From assembly GCA_021783175.1 (NCBI GenBank), contig JAJXUF010000035.1, forward strand, positions 1 through 28,838: a DNA stretch of 28,838 nucleotides. The letters run 5' to 3'. The position numbers and the translations under genes were made by a program. The DNA is from Pseudomonadota bacterium (GTDB taxonomy: Bacteria; Pseudomonadota; Gammaproteobacteria; Acidiferrobacterales; UBA6901). Positions 1 through 7,179 of this stretch are shown piece by piece. The stretch's first letter is position 1, and the number at the start of each line of letters is the position of its first letter. The notes beneath the pieces were generated by a model. It had not been told where the DNA came from, ran no database searches, and was given only the letters and a program-made list of their open reading frames with translations.

Positions 1-294
1 GACGCGGCCCGTGAAGTTGCCGATCGCCTTGCATCGCTTGCGTCGGTCACCCGGGAACTTGCGCGTCAGACAGAGGCGCGCGAGGCAAGCGAGAGTGCTT
101 ATGATCTGGCAGTAATGCGATATAAGGCGGGAATCTCTGACTACCTCACCGTCCTGATAGTGCAGCGTGACTTGCTGGCGCAACGCACAATCGAGGCCGG
201 ACTGCGTGCCAGGCGGTTGCAGGCAGTAACGCAATTGATTTACGCACTCGGCGGAGGGTACGGGCGCGACACCGCGCGCCCTGCTCATCCGTAA
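1..294 (+). CDS. Outer-membrane efflux factor, TolC/NodT-like (C-terminal fragment)
   Basis: An open frame runs from base 1 to a TAA at 292-294 and gives the last 97 residues; the start lies outside the window. The fragment is helical and rich in Ala, Arg and Glu, with the pattern YDLAVMRYKAGISDYLTVL followed by a long helix and LIYALGGGY. This is the typical end of TolC/NodT-family outer-membrane factors, where the periplasmic helical hairpin ends and a final Leu/Gly-rich segment closes the domain. The stop lies 15 bases before an EmrA-like adaptor gene, so this is the outer-membrane exit duct of the same tripartite pump. The partial length prevents assignment to a TolC subfamily. Confidence 0.82.
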   Translation, partial: DAAREVADRLASLASVTRELARQTEAREASESAYDLAVMRYKAGISDYLTVLIVQRDLLAQRTIEAGLRARRLQAVTQLIYALGGGYGRDTARPAHP

Positions 295-309
295 AAGACA
301 GGAGAGTGA

Positions 310-1512
310 ATGAGCGACAATATCAAAGAAAATCCGTCTGCGATCGGCGCAAGTGGAAATGGCAGACGCAAACAACTGTTGCTGCGACTGGCGCTTGTTT
401 TCGCGTTGCTGGGTCTGGCATACGGCGCATACTGGCTTCTAATCGGGCGCTTTGCTGAAACGACGGATGACGCCTACGTCGCTGGAAATATTGTCGGAAT
501 CAGTCCACAAATATCAGCCACCGTCGTTGCTATAGACGCCGATGAGACCGATCTGGTGCAGCAGGGACAGTCACTTGTTCGGTTGGACGATACCGACACG
601 CGCATCGCTCTAGGCCAGGCGAAGGCAGGCTTGGCTCAGACGGTGCGGCAAGTGCATCAAATGTTCGACAACGTCGGGCGCTTACGGGCTACGATCCGTC
701 TACGAGAAGCGGAAGTCGCCCGAACTAAGGAGGACCTTGCGCGCCGTCAAACCCTTGTCGCCTCGCAAGCGGTGTCGCAGGAAGACCTGGACCATGCCAA
801 GACGGCATACCAAGGGGCGCAGGCCGCGCTGCGTGTGGCGCAACATGAATATCAGGCTGCTCTGGTCCTAGTGGCAGGCACTACCATACGGCATCATCCG
901 CTTGTCGAGGAAGCGAAGGCCAGGCTGCGGGCGGCATACGTCGCCTGGGAACGGTGCGCGGTGCTATCGCCTGTAACAGGCTACGTGGCAAAGCGCAGCG
1001 TGCAGGTAGGACAGCGGGTTGCTCCCGGCACGCCGCTGATGGCCATCGTGCCGCTAAACCAGCTGTGGGTAGAGGCCAATTTCAAGGAGGATCAACTGGA
1101 AAATATTCGCATCGGTCAGCCAGTAAGCATGACGGCCGATGTGTATGGCGGGTCGGTAGTCTATCGTGGCAAAGTTCTGGGCGTGGGGGCGGGTACCGGC
1201 AGCGCCTTTGCCCTGCTACCGCCGCAGAACGCAAGTGGCAATTGGATCAAGATCGTTCAACGCATACCCGTGCGCGTCAGCCTAAATCCGCGCGAACTCC
1301 TCAAGCACCCATTGCGAATTGGTCTCTCCATGAAAGTGAGCATCGATACTCATCACCGCTCCGGAGAAATGTTGGCACTCACTCCAACGCGCAAGGCCGT
1401 GTACAGCACAGTGGTGCCTGTTGACAGTACCGCCGTGGATAGGTTGATCAACAGCATCATCAAGCGCAATAGTCCAGGCCGTACACACCACTCAGGCCCA
1501 AAGAGCAACTAG
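310..1512 (+). CDS. emrA: EmrA-like membrane fusion protein (HlyD family)
   Basis: This 400-residue periplasmic adaptor would link an inner-membrane DHA2 transporter to an outer-membrane factor for drug or toxicant export. Residues about 20-45 form one N-terminal membrane anchor. They are followed by ETTDDAYVAGNIVGISPQIS, the hallmark start of the first lipoyl half in EmrA proteins. A coiled-coil hairpin follows (about 100-190), then the second lipoyl half and beta-barrel (AVLSPVTGYVAKRSVQVGQ, then LWVEANFKEDQLENIRIGQ). The length is normal for EmrA. The ATG at 310 follows an AGGAGAG ribosome site. The gene lies 15 bases after the outer-membrane factor and 2 bases before the transporter gene, so co-transcription is near certain. 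The substrate cannot be read from the sequence. Confidence 0.93.
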   Translation: MSDNIKENPSAIGASGNGRRKQLLLRLALVFALLGLAYGAYWLLIGRFAETTDDAYVAGNIVGISPQISATVVAIDADETDLVQQGQSLVRLDDTDTRIALGQAKAGLAQTVRQVHQMFDNVGRLRATIRLREAEVARTKEDLARRQTLVASQAVSQEDLDHAKTAYQGAQAALRVAQHEYQAALVLVAGTTIRHHPLVEEAKARLRAAYVAWERCAVLSPVTGYVAKRSVQVGQRVAPGTPLMAIVPLNQLWVEANFKEDQLENIRIGQPVSMTADVYGGSVVYRGKVLGVGAGTGSAFALLPPQNASGNWIKIVQRIPVRVSLNPRELLKHPLRIGLSMKVSIDTHHRSGEMLALTPTRKAVYSTVVPVDSTAVDRLINSIIKRNSPGRTHHSGPKSN

Positions 1513-1514
1513 CG

Positions 1515-3062
1515 ATGTCAGCTCAGACAGAGACTTTGCCGCCACCGCATGGTGGAGAGCTAGCGCTGATGACATTGGCCCTATCGTTGGGCACCTTCAT
1601 GCAGGTGTTGGATACCTCCATCGCCAATGTCTCCATACCAGCTATTGCTGGCGATCTCGCTTCCAGTCCCAATCAGGGCGCGTGGGTGATCACCTCGTTT
1701 GCGGTCAGTAATGCAATAATGTTGCCACTCACAGGATGGCTGGCGCGCCGCGTGGGAGAGGTAAAGCTATTCGTGTCAGCGACGGCTCTATTCACTATTG
1801 CCTCGTGGCTGTGCGGTTTGGCAACTAATCTACCCATGCTCATCGCGTTTCGGGTGCTGCAGGGCGCGGTAGCGGGACCCATGATACCCCTGTCGCAGAG
1901 TTTGCTGCTCGCCAACTATCCCGATCACAAGAAGGGGATGGCACTAGCTTTATGGTCTATGACCGTGGTGGTTGCGCCCATTTTTGGACCCATCATGGGC
2001 GGATGGATTACCGATAACATTAGCTGGCCTTGGATTTTTTACATCAATATTCCTGTGGGCATCTTTTCGGTTTACACCACATGGCAGATCCTGCGCCGGC
2101 GTGAAACGCCGACGATCAAACAGCCAGTCGATGCCGTTGGCCTTGTGTTGCTCGCTATCGGTGTTGGGTCGCTGCAAATTCTGTTGGACAAGGGTAACGA
2201 GCTCAGCTGGTTCGGTTCCAGCACGATCATTACGCTCGCCGTCATATCCGTAATGGCTTTGAGTTTTTTCATTGTCTGGGAACTAACCGAAGAACATCCG
2301 GCAGTCGATCTCCATCTTTTCCTGAACCGAAACTTTACCGTAGGGGCTATCGCCCTCAGTCTTGGCTATCTTACCTTTTTCGGCAATGTGGTTATTTTTC
2401 CGCTCTGGCTGCAGACCGAGTTGAACTACACGGCCACCTGGGCGGGGCTTGCTGCGGCACCTATCGGACTTCTTTCGGTGGTTCTGTCGCCTTTTGTCGG
2501 CCGCATGCTCCATCGCGCCGACCTGCGACTCATGTCCACATTCAGTTTCATGATTTTCGCTGGCGTGTCCTTCTGGACCAGTCACTTCAATACCCAGGTC
2601 AGCTATTTTGATCTGTTCATGCCGCGCTTTATACAGGGAATCGGCGTCGCATTCTTTTTCATACCACTCGCCAGCATGGGATTGTCGGGGTTGCGACCAG
2701 ACCAACTCGCGAGTGCCGCCGGTTTGTCCAATTTCTTGCGTATTTTGGCCGGAAGTTTCGGCACATCATTGAGCATTACTATTTGGGAGCGCCGCAGTGC
2801 GCTGCATTACAGTCAGCTGTCCGAGCACATTTCGGTATATAACGCGCTAAGCGACCAAACCCTGGGATATCTAAAACCTCTGGGAATAGCGGCCAGCAAC
2901 GCGCTAGCTCTGGTAAACACGCAGATTGTCCAGCAGGCGGTAATGATTGCAACCGACGACATATTCTGGTTATCAGGTGTGATATTTTTGCTGCTGATTG
3001 CTGTCGTCTGGTTTGCGCGTCCGCCTTTCACTCCGGCCGGTAAATCCAGCGGCGCGCATTGA
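1515..3062 (+). CDS. emrB: EmrB-like drug:H+ antiporter (MFS, DHA2 family, 14 TM)
   Basis: This is the inner-membrane proton-coupled exporter of the pump. The 515 residues are hydrophobic throughout with about 14 predicted helices, matching the DHA2/EmrB length of about 510. Helix 1 carries LDTSIANVSIP (near residues 32-42) with the conserved membrane Asp33. The motif-A-like region PLTGWLARRVG follows near 71-81. The antiporter motif C is near 155-163 (PIFGPIMGG). The start ATG is 2 bases after the emrA stop, indicating translational coupling. The complete set of outer-membrane factor, adaptor and antiporter in order makes this an Emr-type tripartite efflux operon. No regulator is in view; a MarR- or LysR-type regulator could lie upstream of the window. 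Confidence 0.95.
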   Translation: MSAQTETLPPPHGGELALMTLALSLGTFMQVLDTSIANVSIPAIAGDLASSPNQGAWVITSFAVSNAIMLPLTGWLARRVGEVKLFVSATALFTIASWLCGLATNLPMLIAFRVLQGAVAGPMIPLSQSLLLANYPDHKKGMALALWSMTVVVAPIFGPIMGGWITDNISWPWIFYINIPVGIFSVYTTWQILRRRETPTIKQPVDAVGLVLLAIGVGSLQILLDKGNELSWFGSSTIITLAVISVMALSFFIVWELTEEHPAVDLHLFLNRNFTVGAIALSLGYLTFFGNVVIFPLWLQTELNYTATWAGLAAAPIGLLSVVLSPFVGRMLHRADLRLMSTFSFMIFAGVSFWTSHFNTQVSYFDLFMPRFIQGIGVAFFFIPLASMGLSGLRPDQLASAAGLSNFLRILAGSFGTSLSITIWERRSALHYSQLSEHISVYNALSDQTLGYLKPLGIAASNALALVNTQIVQQAVMIATDDIFWLSGVIFLLLIAVVWFARPPFTPAGKSSGAH

Positions 3063-3131
3063 GGCAAATAGGCCAGTGATACCCGAAACTGATCCCGGGA
3101 AGAGCTGTCTATATTGCAGGAGGTGTAATCA

Positions 3132-3587
3132 ATGATTGAATTAATCATGCAGTTCTTCCAGGAGGGGCTGGTTCAGAATCGATCCTCAGCAGCCCGTGAC
3201 GAGCTGCAATTGGCTGCCGGTGCGCTTTTAATAGAGATGATGTGCGTTGACTATCAGGAGGACGAAGTCGAGCGTCAGGCTATCACCCGCGCGATTGGAT
3301 CGATGTTTAGTTTGTCACCGGAGGAGAGCGCACAACTTGTGGATCGGGCCCACGCCAGATGGGAGGGCGCGACCGATTACTATGAATTCACCTCGCGCGT
3401 TAACGCCGGCTTTTCGCTGCAACAGAAGGAGGCGTTAATGGAGGCGCTATGGCGAGTTGCCTACGCCGACGGTGACATCGACAAGTATGAGCGCCACTAT
3501 CTCGGGAAGATCGCCGAACTTCTTTATCTGCCGCAGCACAGCATCATTGCAGCGAAGCAGCGGGCCCAGAACACGAACGAATCCTAA
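3132..3587 (+). CDS. TerB-like (tellurite resistance/DjlA-type helical domain) protein
   Basis: This 151-residue soluble protein has no signal peptide or membrane segment. It looks like one TerB-like helical bundle: an N-terminal helix rich in hydrophobic residues (LAAGALLIEMMCVDYQEDEVERQAI), a central MFSLSPEESAQLV turn, and the characteristic second half EALWRVAYADGDIDKYERHYLGKIAELLYLP. The Asp/Glu-rich ADGDIDKYE segment is the conserved metal-binding-like signature of the family. The ATG has a near-perfect ribosome site (AGGAGGTG). It lies 69 bases after emrB on the same strand and could be read from the same transcript. Stand-alone TerB-domain proteins are widespread and functionally unclear; nothing else of a tellurite-resistance (ter) cluster is present, so a role in tellurite resistance is not implied. 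Confidence 0.85.
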   Translation: MIELIMQFFQEGLVQNRSSAARDELQLAAGALLIEMMCVDYQEDEVERQAITRAIGSMFSLSPEESAQLVDRAHARWEGATDYYEFTSRVNAGFSLQQKEALMEALWRVAYADGDIDKYERHYLGKIAELLYLPQHSIIAAKQRAQNTNES

Positions 3588-3613
3588 TTGCGCAGTCGGC
3601 CAAGCCGCGTATA

Positions 3614-3619
3614 TATAAT
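3614..3619 (+). promoter_or_regulatory. Candidate -10 box (TATAAT) for the GlcG/HbpS-like gene
   Basis: A perfect TATAAT lies in an AT-rich island inside otherwise GC-rich DNA, 75 bases before the start codon at 3695. A -35 match at 16-18 bases is poor, so this would need an activator or is weak. Seen directly: the hexamer. Inferred: promoter function. Confidence 0.35.
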
Positions 3620-3630
3620 AATGACCGCGT

Positions 3631-3664
3631 GCGGCCTGAGAGAGGCAGTGGCGCTCAGGGCCGC
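3631..3664 (+). other. Stem-loop in the leader of the GlcG/HbpS-like gene
   Basis: The arms GCGGCCTGAG (3631-3640) and CTCAGGGCCGC (3654-3664) pair over 10 bp with one bulged base and a 13-base loop. The hairpin lies between the candidate -10 box and the ribosome site at 3681. It is followed by TAAAAATTG and not by a T-tract, so it is a poor intrinsic terminator for the preceding TerB-like gene. A leader or mRNA-stabilising hairpin is as likely. Confidence 0.45.
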
Positions 3665-3694
3665 TAAAAATTGTGAACTCAGGAGGAAGCAGCC

Positions 3695-4204
3695 ATGAAG
3701 CTTGCAAAGCTCACAGCAGTATTGCTCTTCGGACTGGCAAGTCTTCCAGCGGCAGCGCAGAAGAACGAGCCGCCCGTATTTTTCCCGATAAAGCGCCTTT
3801 CGATGGACATGGCACTGAAGCTTGCAAAGGCAGCCATTCAGGCTTGTCGCAAGGAGGGCACCAATGTGGCGGTCACAGTAGTTGACCGGGGAGGTCATCC
3901 GCAGGTTGTACTGCGCGATAGCTTGGCAATGGACCTCACTTTGACCATTAGCCGCGACAAGGCCTATACCGCAATGACTTTCAACTCGCCAACTTCCAGG
4001 CTTGAAGGTCGCTTCAAGGGAGCCTACTCGGTCCCAAAAGCTGCTGGAATAATCATCAGCCCTGGCGGATTGCCCATTACGGCTGACGGTTCAATTGTTG
4101 GCGGTGTTGGGGTAAGCGGGTCACCGTCAGGAGAGACTGACGAAAAATGCGCCCAAGCGGGTCTCGACGCGGTTCATGACGATCTGGAAATGTCTGGCAT
4201 GTGA
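3695..4204 (+). CDS. Secreted GlcG/HbpS-family heme-binding-like protein
   Basis: This 169-residue protein starts with a Sec signal peptide (MKLAKLTAVLLFGLASLPAAAQ, cleavage probably after AAA or AAQ), so the mature form is periplasmic or secreted. The mature part is one GlcG/HbpS domain. It shows the helix SMDMALKLAKAAIQACRKEG, the strand VAVTVVDRGGHPQVVLRDSLA, a second helix (SRDKAYTAMTFNSPTS), and the glycine-rich end GGLPITADGSIVGGVGVSGSPSGETDEKCAQAGLDA that is diagnostic of the family. Characterised relatives include HbpS, which binds heme. Others have unknown ligands, and GlcG itself is only named from its glycolate operon. The ATG has a strong AGGAGG site. The gene converges on feoB, which fits an iron/heme theme but does not prove it. 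Confidence 0.88.
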   Translation: MKLAKLTAVLLFGLASLPAAAQKNEPPVFFPIKRLSMDMALKLAKAAIQACRKEGTNVAVTVVDRGGHPQVVLRDSLAMDLTLTISRDKAYTAMTFNSPTSRLEGRFKGAYSVPKAAGIIISPGGLPITADGSIVGGVGVSGSPSGETDEKCAQAGLDAVHDDLEMSGM

Positions 4205-4236
4205 CGGCAAGCGACCGAGGTTCTTCGGACTGCCGT
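4204..4236. terminator. Hairpin between convergent glcG-like gene and feoB
   Basis: The 34-base gap between two convergent stop codons holds a two-part hairpin. The outer arms are ACGGCA (4204-4209) and TGCCGT (4231-4236); the inner arms are CCGA (4215-4218) and TCGG (4225-4228). There is no T-tract on either side, so classic intrinsic termination is unproven. Its exact fit into the gap supports a shared 3' end for both genes. Confidence 0.4.
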
Positions 4237-4238
4237 GA

Positions 4239-6026
4239 TTACAAACCAAGGAGGCGTGCTCCCTGGTAGAAGAGAAAGCTGAGCAGCCACGCCAAAGCAA
4301 GCGGCCAGGCAATTGCCAGCATCGTGAACGCACGATTTTTCGATTCACTACGTATAGTGGCAATCGTAGATAAACAGGGAGTGTAGACAAGCGTAAACAG
4401 CATGAAGCTGTACGCCTGCAGCCAGCTAAGTTGACCGGCCATGGTTTGCGACAGATCTTGGATCTGTGCGCGGTAAATGACTGCCAGGGATCCGATGACG
4501 ATTTCCTTGGCGACAAAGCCAAAAATCAGCGCAATCGCGAGCCGATTGTCAATGCCGATCGGAGCAAGGATCGGCGACAGCCAATTTCCAACGAGTCCAG
4601 CCAGCGTATGCGGTCCAGCGATGCCGCTTTCCGCAGGGAAATGAGTTAGCAGCCACACTAGGACGACGCCAGCGATAATAAATTTGCTGGCGCGCTTCAA
4701 GAAATGGCGAACCTCGAGCCACCCACGAAGCCACAACTGGCGAAGAGTTGGCAACCTGTAGGGGGGCAGCTCCAGAACGAAGGGTTCGGAATTGCGAAAG
4801 TGACCTTTCATCAGTAATGCTGTAAGCATCGCTGTTGCAAAGCTGAAGATGTAAAGGCTAAACAGAACTAGCGGCGCTTCGTGTGGTGTGAACAGTGCAG
4901 CAGTGATGAAAATAAATACTTGCAGCCGCGCGGAGCAAAGGGAGAAGGGAATAATCATCATCGTCAACAGGCGCAGGGCTCGTGAACGCATTACTCGAGT
5001 TCCCATCAGCGCTGGCACGTTGCAACCGAATCCCATCAGTATCATGACGAAGCTACGACCATCCAGGCCGAGCCGCGACATCAGCGCATCCATGAGAAAT
5101 GCCGCACGCGACAGATAGCCAGTGTCTTCGACGATAGCGAGGAACAAAAAGAACAAGATAATGATGGGAACAAACGCGGCGACTGTACCGACACCGTTAT
5201 AGATTCCGTCCAGCAGCAGTCCGTGGAGAAATGCCGGAGTGTGTGCCAGCGCGGGATCCAACAGTACATGGCGCACATATGCCAGAAACGTGGTTACCGC
5301 AATTTGCAGTGGTGCGCCGATCATGAAGATCGCCTGGAAAAGCAGATACATGATTCCGAAGAACAGAGGTAATCCCAGCCAGGGATGCAGCATCAGTCGA
5401 TCGACGCGTGCAGTCAGGCTATCGGACATCTGCGCCGGTACGTGCACCGCTTCCGTGAAGATCCGATCCATGCTTGATTCGATCTGGGTGTCCTGCTCCA
5501 GTTGCTGGCGTAGATTTTCAAGCCGCACTGGCTGACTGTGGCGCAATATTCCAGTTATAAGCTCTTGCGCCTCACGATAACCGTATCCGTATTTCGCACT
5601 AAGAGCTGCAACCGGAAATCCAAGCAGTTCCGTGATTTTTGTAATGTCCACGGTAATGCCCAGTTTGCGCGCCTCATCGGCCATGTTCAGCAGCAAGATA
5701 GACGGAAGATTCAGCTGTTTTATCTGCAGCACAAGGCTTAGCTGGCGGTCCAGCTGGCAGGCATTGAGTACAATCAGCAGCAGGTCGATGCTGTTGTTTT
5801 CCAGGAAATGTCTTACTACTTGCTCATCATCGGAAAATCCGTGCAGATCATATATTCCGGGTAGGTCGACAATTTCGACCATGGAATCTCCCAACAGTAC
5901 CTTTGCGCCCAGGAGATCGACTGTGATGCCTGGCCAGTTTCCGATCCGCGCCGAGGCGCCGGTGATTCGATTGAAGAAAGTAGATTTGCCGGTGTTGGGC
6001 ATGCCTAAGAGGGCGACGCGCTTCAT
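4239..6026 (-). CDS. feoB: Ferrous iron transporter FeoB (short form)
   Basis: This is the GTPase-linked inner-membrane ferrous iron permease. The N-terminal G domain has G1 GMPNTGKS (residues 8-15), switch region IGNWPGITVD, G3 DLPG (54-57), G4 NMAD (114-117) and a G5-like SAK. NMxD in place of NKxD is normal for FeoB. The C-terminal half holds two Gate repeats: the stretch beginning GVGTVAAFVPIIILFFLFLAIVED and the GFGCNVPALMGTRVMRS segment, plus a late FVAKEIVIGSLAVIY repeat. At 595 residues it belongs to the shorter FeoB group (E. coli FeoB is 773) and lacks a long C-terminal extension. The start codon is flush with the feoA stop (6026/6027), so the two genes are translationally coupled. 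No feoC follows. Confidence 0.96.
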   Translation of the reverse strand: MKRVALLGMPNTGKSTFFNRITGASARIGNWPGITVDLLGAKVLLGDSMVEIVDLPGIYDLHGFSDDEQVVRHFLENNSIDLLLIVLNACQLDRQLSLVLQIKQLNLPSILLLNMADEARKLGITVDITKITELLGFPVAALSAKYGYGYREAQELITGILRHSQPVRLENLRQQLEQDTQIESSMDRIFTEAVHVPAQMSDSLTARVDRLMLHPWLGLPLFFGIMYLLFQAIFMIGAPLQIAVTTFLAYVRHVLLDPALAHTPAFLHGLLLDGIYNGVGTVAAFVPIIILFFLFLAIVEDTGYLSRAAFLMDALMSRLGLDGRSFVMILMGFGCNVPALMGTRVMRSRALRLLTMMIIPFSLCSARLQVFIFITAALFTPHEAPLVLFSLYIFSFATAMLTALLMKGHFRNSEPFVLELPPYRLPTLRQLWLRGWLEVRHFLKRASKFIIAGVVLVWLLTHFPAESGIAGPHTLAGLVGNWLSPILAPIGIDNRLAIALIFGFVAKEIVIGSLAVIYRAQIQDLSQTMAGQLSWLQAYSFMLFTLVYTPCLSTIATIRSESKNRAFTMLAIAWPLALAWLLSFLFYQGARLLGL

Positions 6027-6263
6027 CTACGTTGCCGGCTGGATGTCGATTTTCTGCGCTTCGCGCAAACGTAACATAATGTCAGTGCTGCCAATTCTCA
6101 CCTGCAACGGTCCATGGAATCGGGCGCTGCGAATGACTTCGATACGCTTTCCGATACGAAATCCGAGCGCCGCAAGTCGGTGGTAAAGCTCCTGTTCTGT
6201 GTGCAGCGCCGATATGATGCCGCAGTCGCCCGGGCGCAATGTCGAAAGTCGCGTGGTTGTCAT
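6027..6263 (-). CDS. feoA: FeoA, SH3-like accessory protein of ferrous iron transport
   Basis: This 78-residue protein has the FeoA fold: LRPGDCGIISAL near the N-terminus, LYHRLAALGFRIGKRIEVIRSARFHGPLQVRIG in the middle and IMLRLREAQKIDI at the end. It works with FeoB at the cytoplasmic membrane. I place the start at the ATG at 6263, giving MTTTRLSTLRPG, because a GGAG-type ribosome site lies 5-10 bases upstream. A TTG nine codons upstream would place coding sequence inside the promoter and palindrome described below. The gene is directly followed by feoB. Confidence 0.93.
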   Translation of the reverse strand: MTTTRLSTLRPGDCGIISALHTEQELYHRLAALGFRIGKRIEVIRSARFHGPLQVRIGSTDIMLRLREAQKIDIQPAT

Positions 6264-6288
6264 GAATCGCTCCGACCTAATTATCCGC

Positions 6289-6307
6289 AATGAGACGCGT
6301 TCTCATT
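6289..6307. promoter_or_regulatory. Fur-box-like 19-bp palindrome at the feoAB promoter
   Basis: AATGAGACGCGTTCTCATT has perfect 7-bp arms (AATGAGA/TCTCATT) around a 5-base centre. Its length and TGAGA...TCTCA half-sites resemble Fur operators seen before iron-uptake genes in proteobacteria, although the centre (CGCGT) departs from the AT-rich consensus. It overlaps the predicted -10 and transcription start of feoAB, where a repressor would block RNA polymerase. The palindrome is seen directly; Fur as its ligand is inferred. Confidence 0.6.
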
Positions 6308-6334
6308 CTCGCAGGATTAGCTGGGTGATGTAAA
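6305..6334 (-). promoter_or_regulatory. Predicted feoAB promoter
   Basis: On the minus strand, TTTACA (complement of 6329-6334; 5/6 match to TTGACA) is followed after 18 bases by GAGAAT (complement of 6305-6310; 4/6 match to TATAAT). The -10 shares bases with the Fur-like palindrome. The leader to the feoA ATG would be about 35 bases. Confidence 0.5.
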
Positions 6335-6724
6335 GGAATATTAGCAGATACTAATACACATTTAGACAAATCTAATAAATTCCGCAACTTCGGTAGCATC
6401 TGCCAGTATCAAATGAAAGATTCCCGGCCCATCCGAGAACCACAAATCGGTCTTTTGCAGCAGGGAATCGGTCGCATCTGCCAGGCACCGTGGCCGGACA
6501 GGGGTATTCGTTATAATGGCCAATTTCTGCCTCGCGCAAACGACGCGGTCGGACCGCCTTCTTGCAGCTTGTGGCCGACGGGGGTAATCGTCAGAGGCAA
6601 AGAGAAGAAACAATGCGCTCTGGCCACTGGTGCATTTTGCCCCGGTGGTAGTTCTTGACCTCTTTTTGAGTGCTGAGCTACCGTATGTGACGAAGGATGC
6701 GCGCTTCTGGAGGCAATAGATTTC
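6335..6724. other. Non-coding stretch with short imperfect repeats, upstream of small ORF
   Basis: I see no convincing gene on either strand here. The stretch holds a 17-bp direct repeat with one mismatch (TCGGTAGCATCTGCCAG at 6390-6406 and TCGGTCGCATCTGCCAG at 6468-6484). A looser repeat of GTGGCCG-AC-GGGGTA-TCGT occurs near 6490-6511 and 6570-6591. A perfect TATAAT lies at 6512-6517, and a 13-bp palindrome GCGGTC-G-GACCGC at 6545-6557. Short open frames exist on both strands but show no family resemblance. The arrangement could be a small-RNA locus or a decayed gene; this is undecided. Confidence 0.5.
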
Positions 6725-6943
6725 GTGCGAACGATTGTGGACCAAAACGGGCGTCTTTGGGATGTGGTGACCGGTAGAGAATCGTATGGAGTTCGCGTTC
6801 TGCTGTATTGTTCACGCGACGGAAATGCAGTGCGCAAGAGTGCGCTAGATTCCACCTCGTCGCTTTTCGCTGAAAATGAATTCCAACTTCTGAGCGACTA
6901 CGAACTGCGCCAGCGCCTTGCCCATGCTGAAATATGGTCTTGA
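6725..6943 (+). CDS. Small conserved-looking protein of unknown function (72 aa)
   Basis: A 72-residue frame starts with GTG at 6725, preceded by GGAGG at 6709-6713 (11-base spacing, somewhat long). The protein reads as real rather than as an antisense shadow. It has a structured N-terminal beta-like part (TIVDQNGRLWDVVTGRESYG, then VRVLLYCSRDG), a short link, and a C-terminal amphipathic helix (NEFQLLSDYELRQRLAHAEIW). There is no signal peptide, membrane segment, Cys pair or known motif. It is the only plausible gene in the interval between feoA and dacB. I do not recognise the family with certainty and assign no function. Confidence 0.6.
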   Translation: MRTIVDQNGRLWDVVTGRESYGVRVLLYCSRDGNAVRKSALDSTSSLFAENEFQLLSDYELRQRLAHAEIWS

Positions 6944-7179
6944 CCACCCGATTTGTACCGCAAAGGCACCGCTAACTGCGGGAAATACGTAGTGCAGTGA
7001 ACCATCGACTACGGACGCCAGCGAAACGATTAACTTGTTTAATATTTTCAGAACGCCAACAAACCTTTTTTCACTCCGACCAGACCCTAACGTGGTGTAG
7101 GCTCGGCTACTCAATCACCTTTTCACTAGGAACCAAGCAGGCGTCAATAGCGAGAGCCTCTTTGCGCCGGGTCACTTAA
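6944..7179. other. Intergenic region upstream of dacB
   Basis: This stretch has no supported gene. It contains an AT-rich patch (ATTAACTTGTTTAATATTTT near 7027-7046) that may hold the dacB promoter, and weak inverted arms CGTAG/CTACG near 6988 and 7009. No clear -35/-10 pair or ribosome site stands out before the dacB ATG. Confidence 0.4.

Noticed and set aside
6362..6745. 127-codon leftward frame after feoA
   Set aside because: It crosses the direct repeats and the promoter-like TATAAT, overlaps the small rightward gene, and its sequence shows no fold-like pattern.
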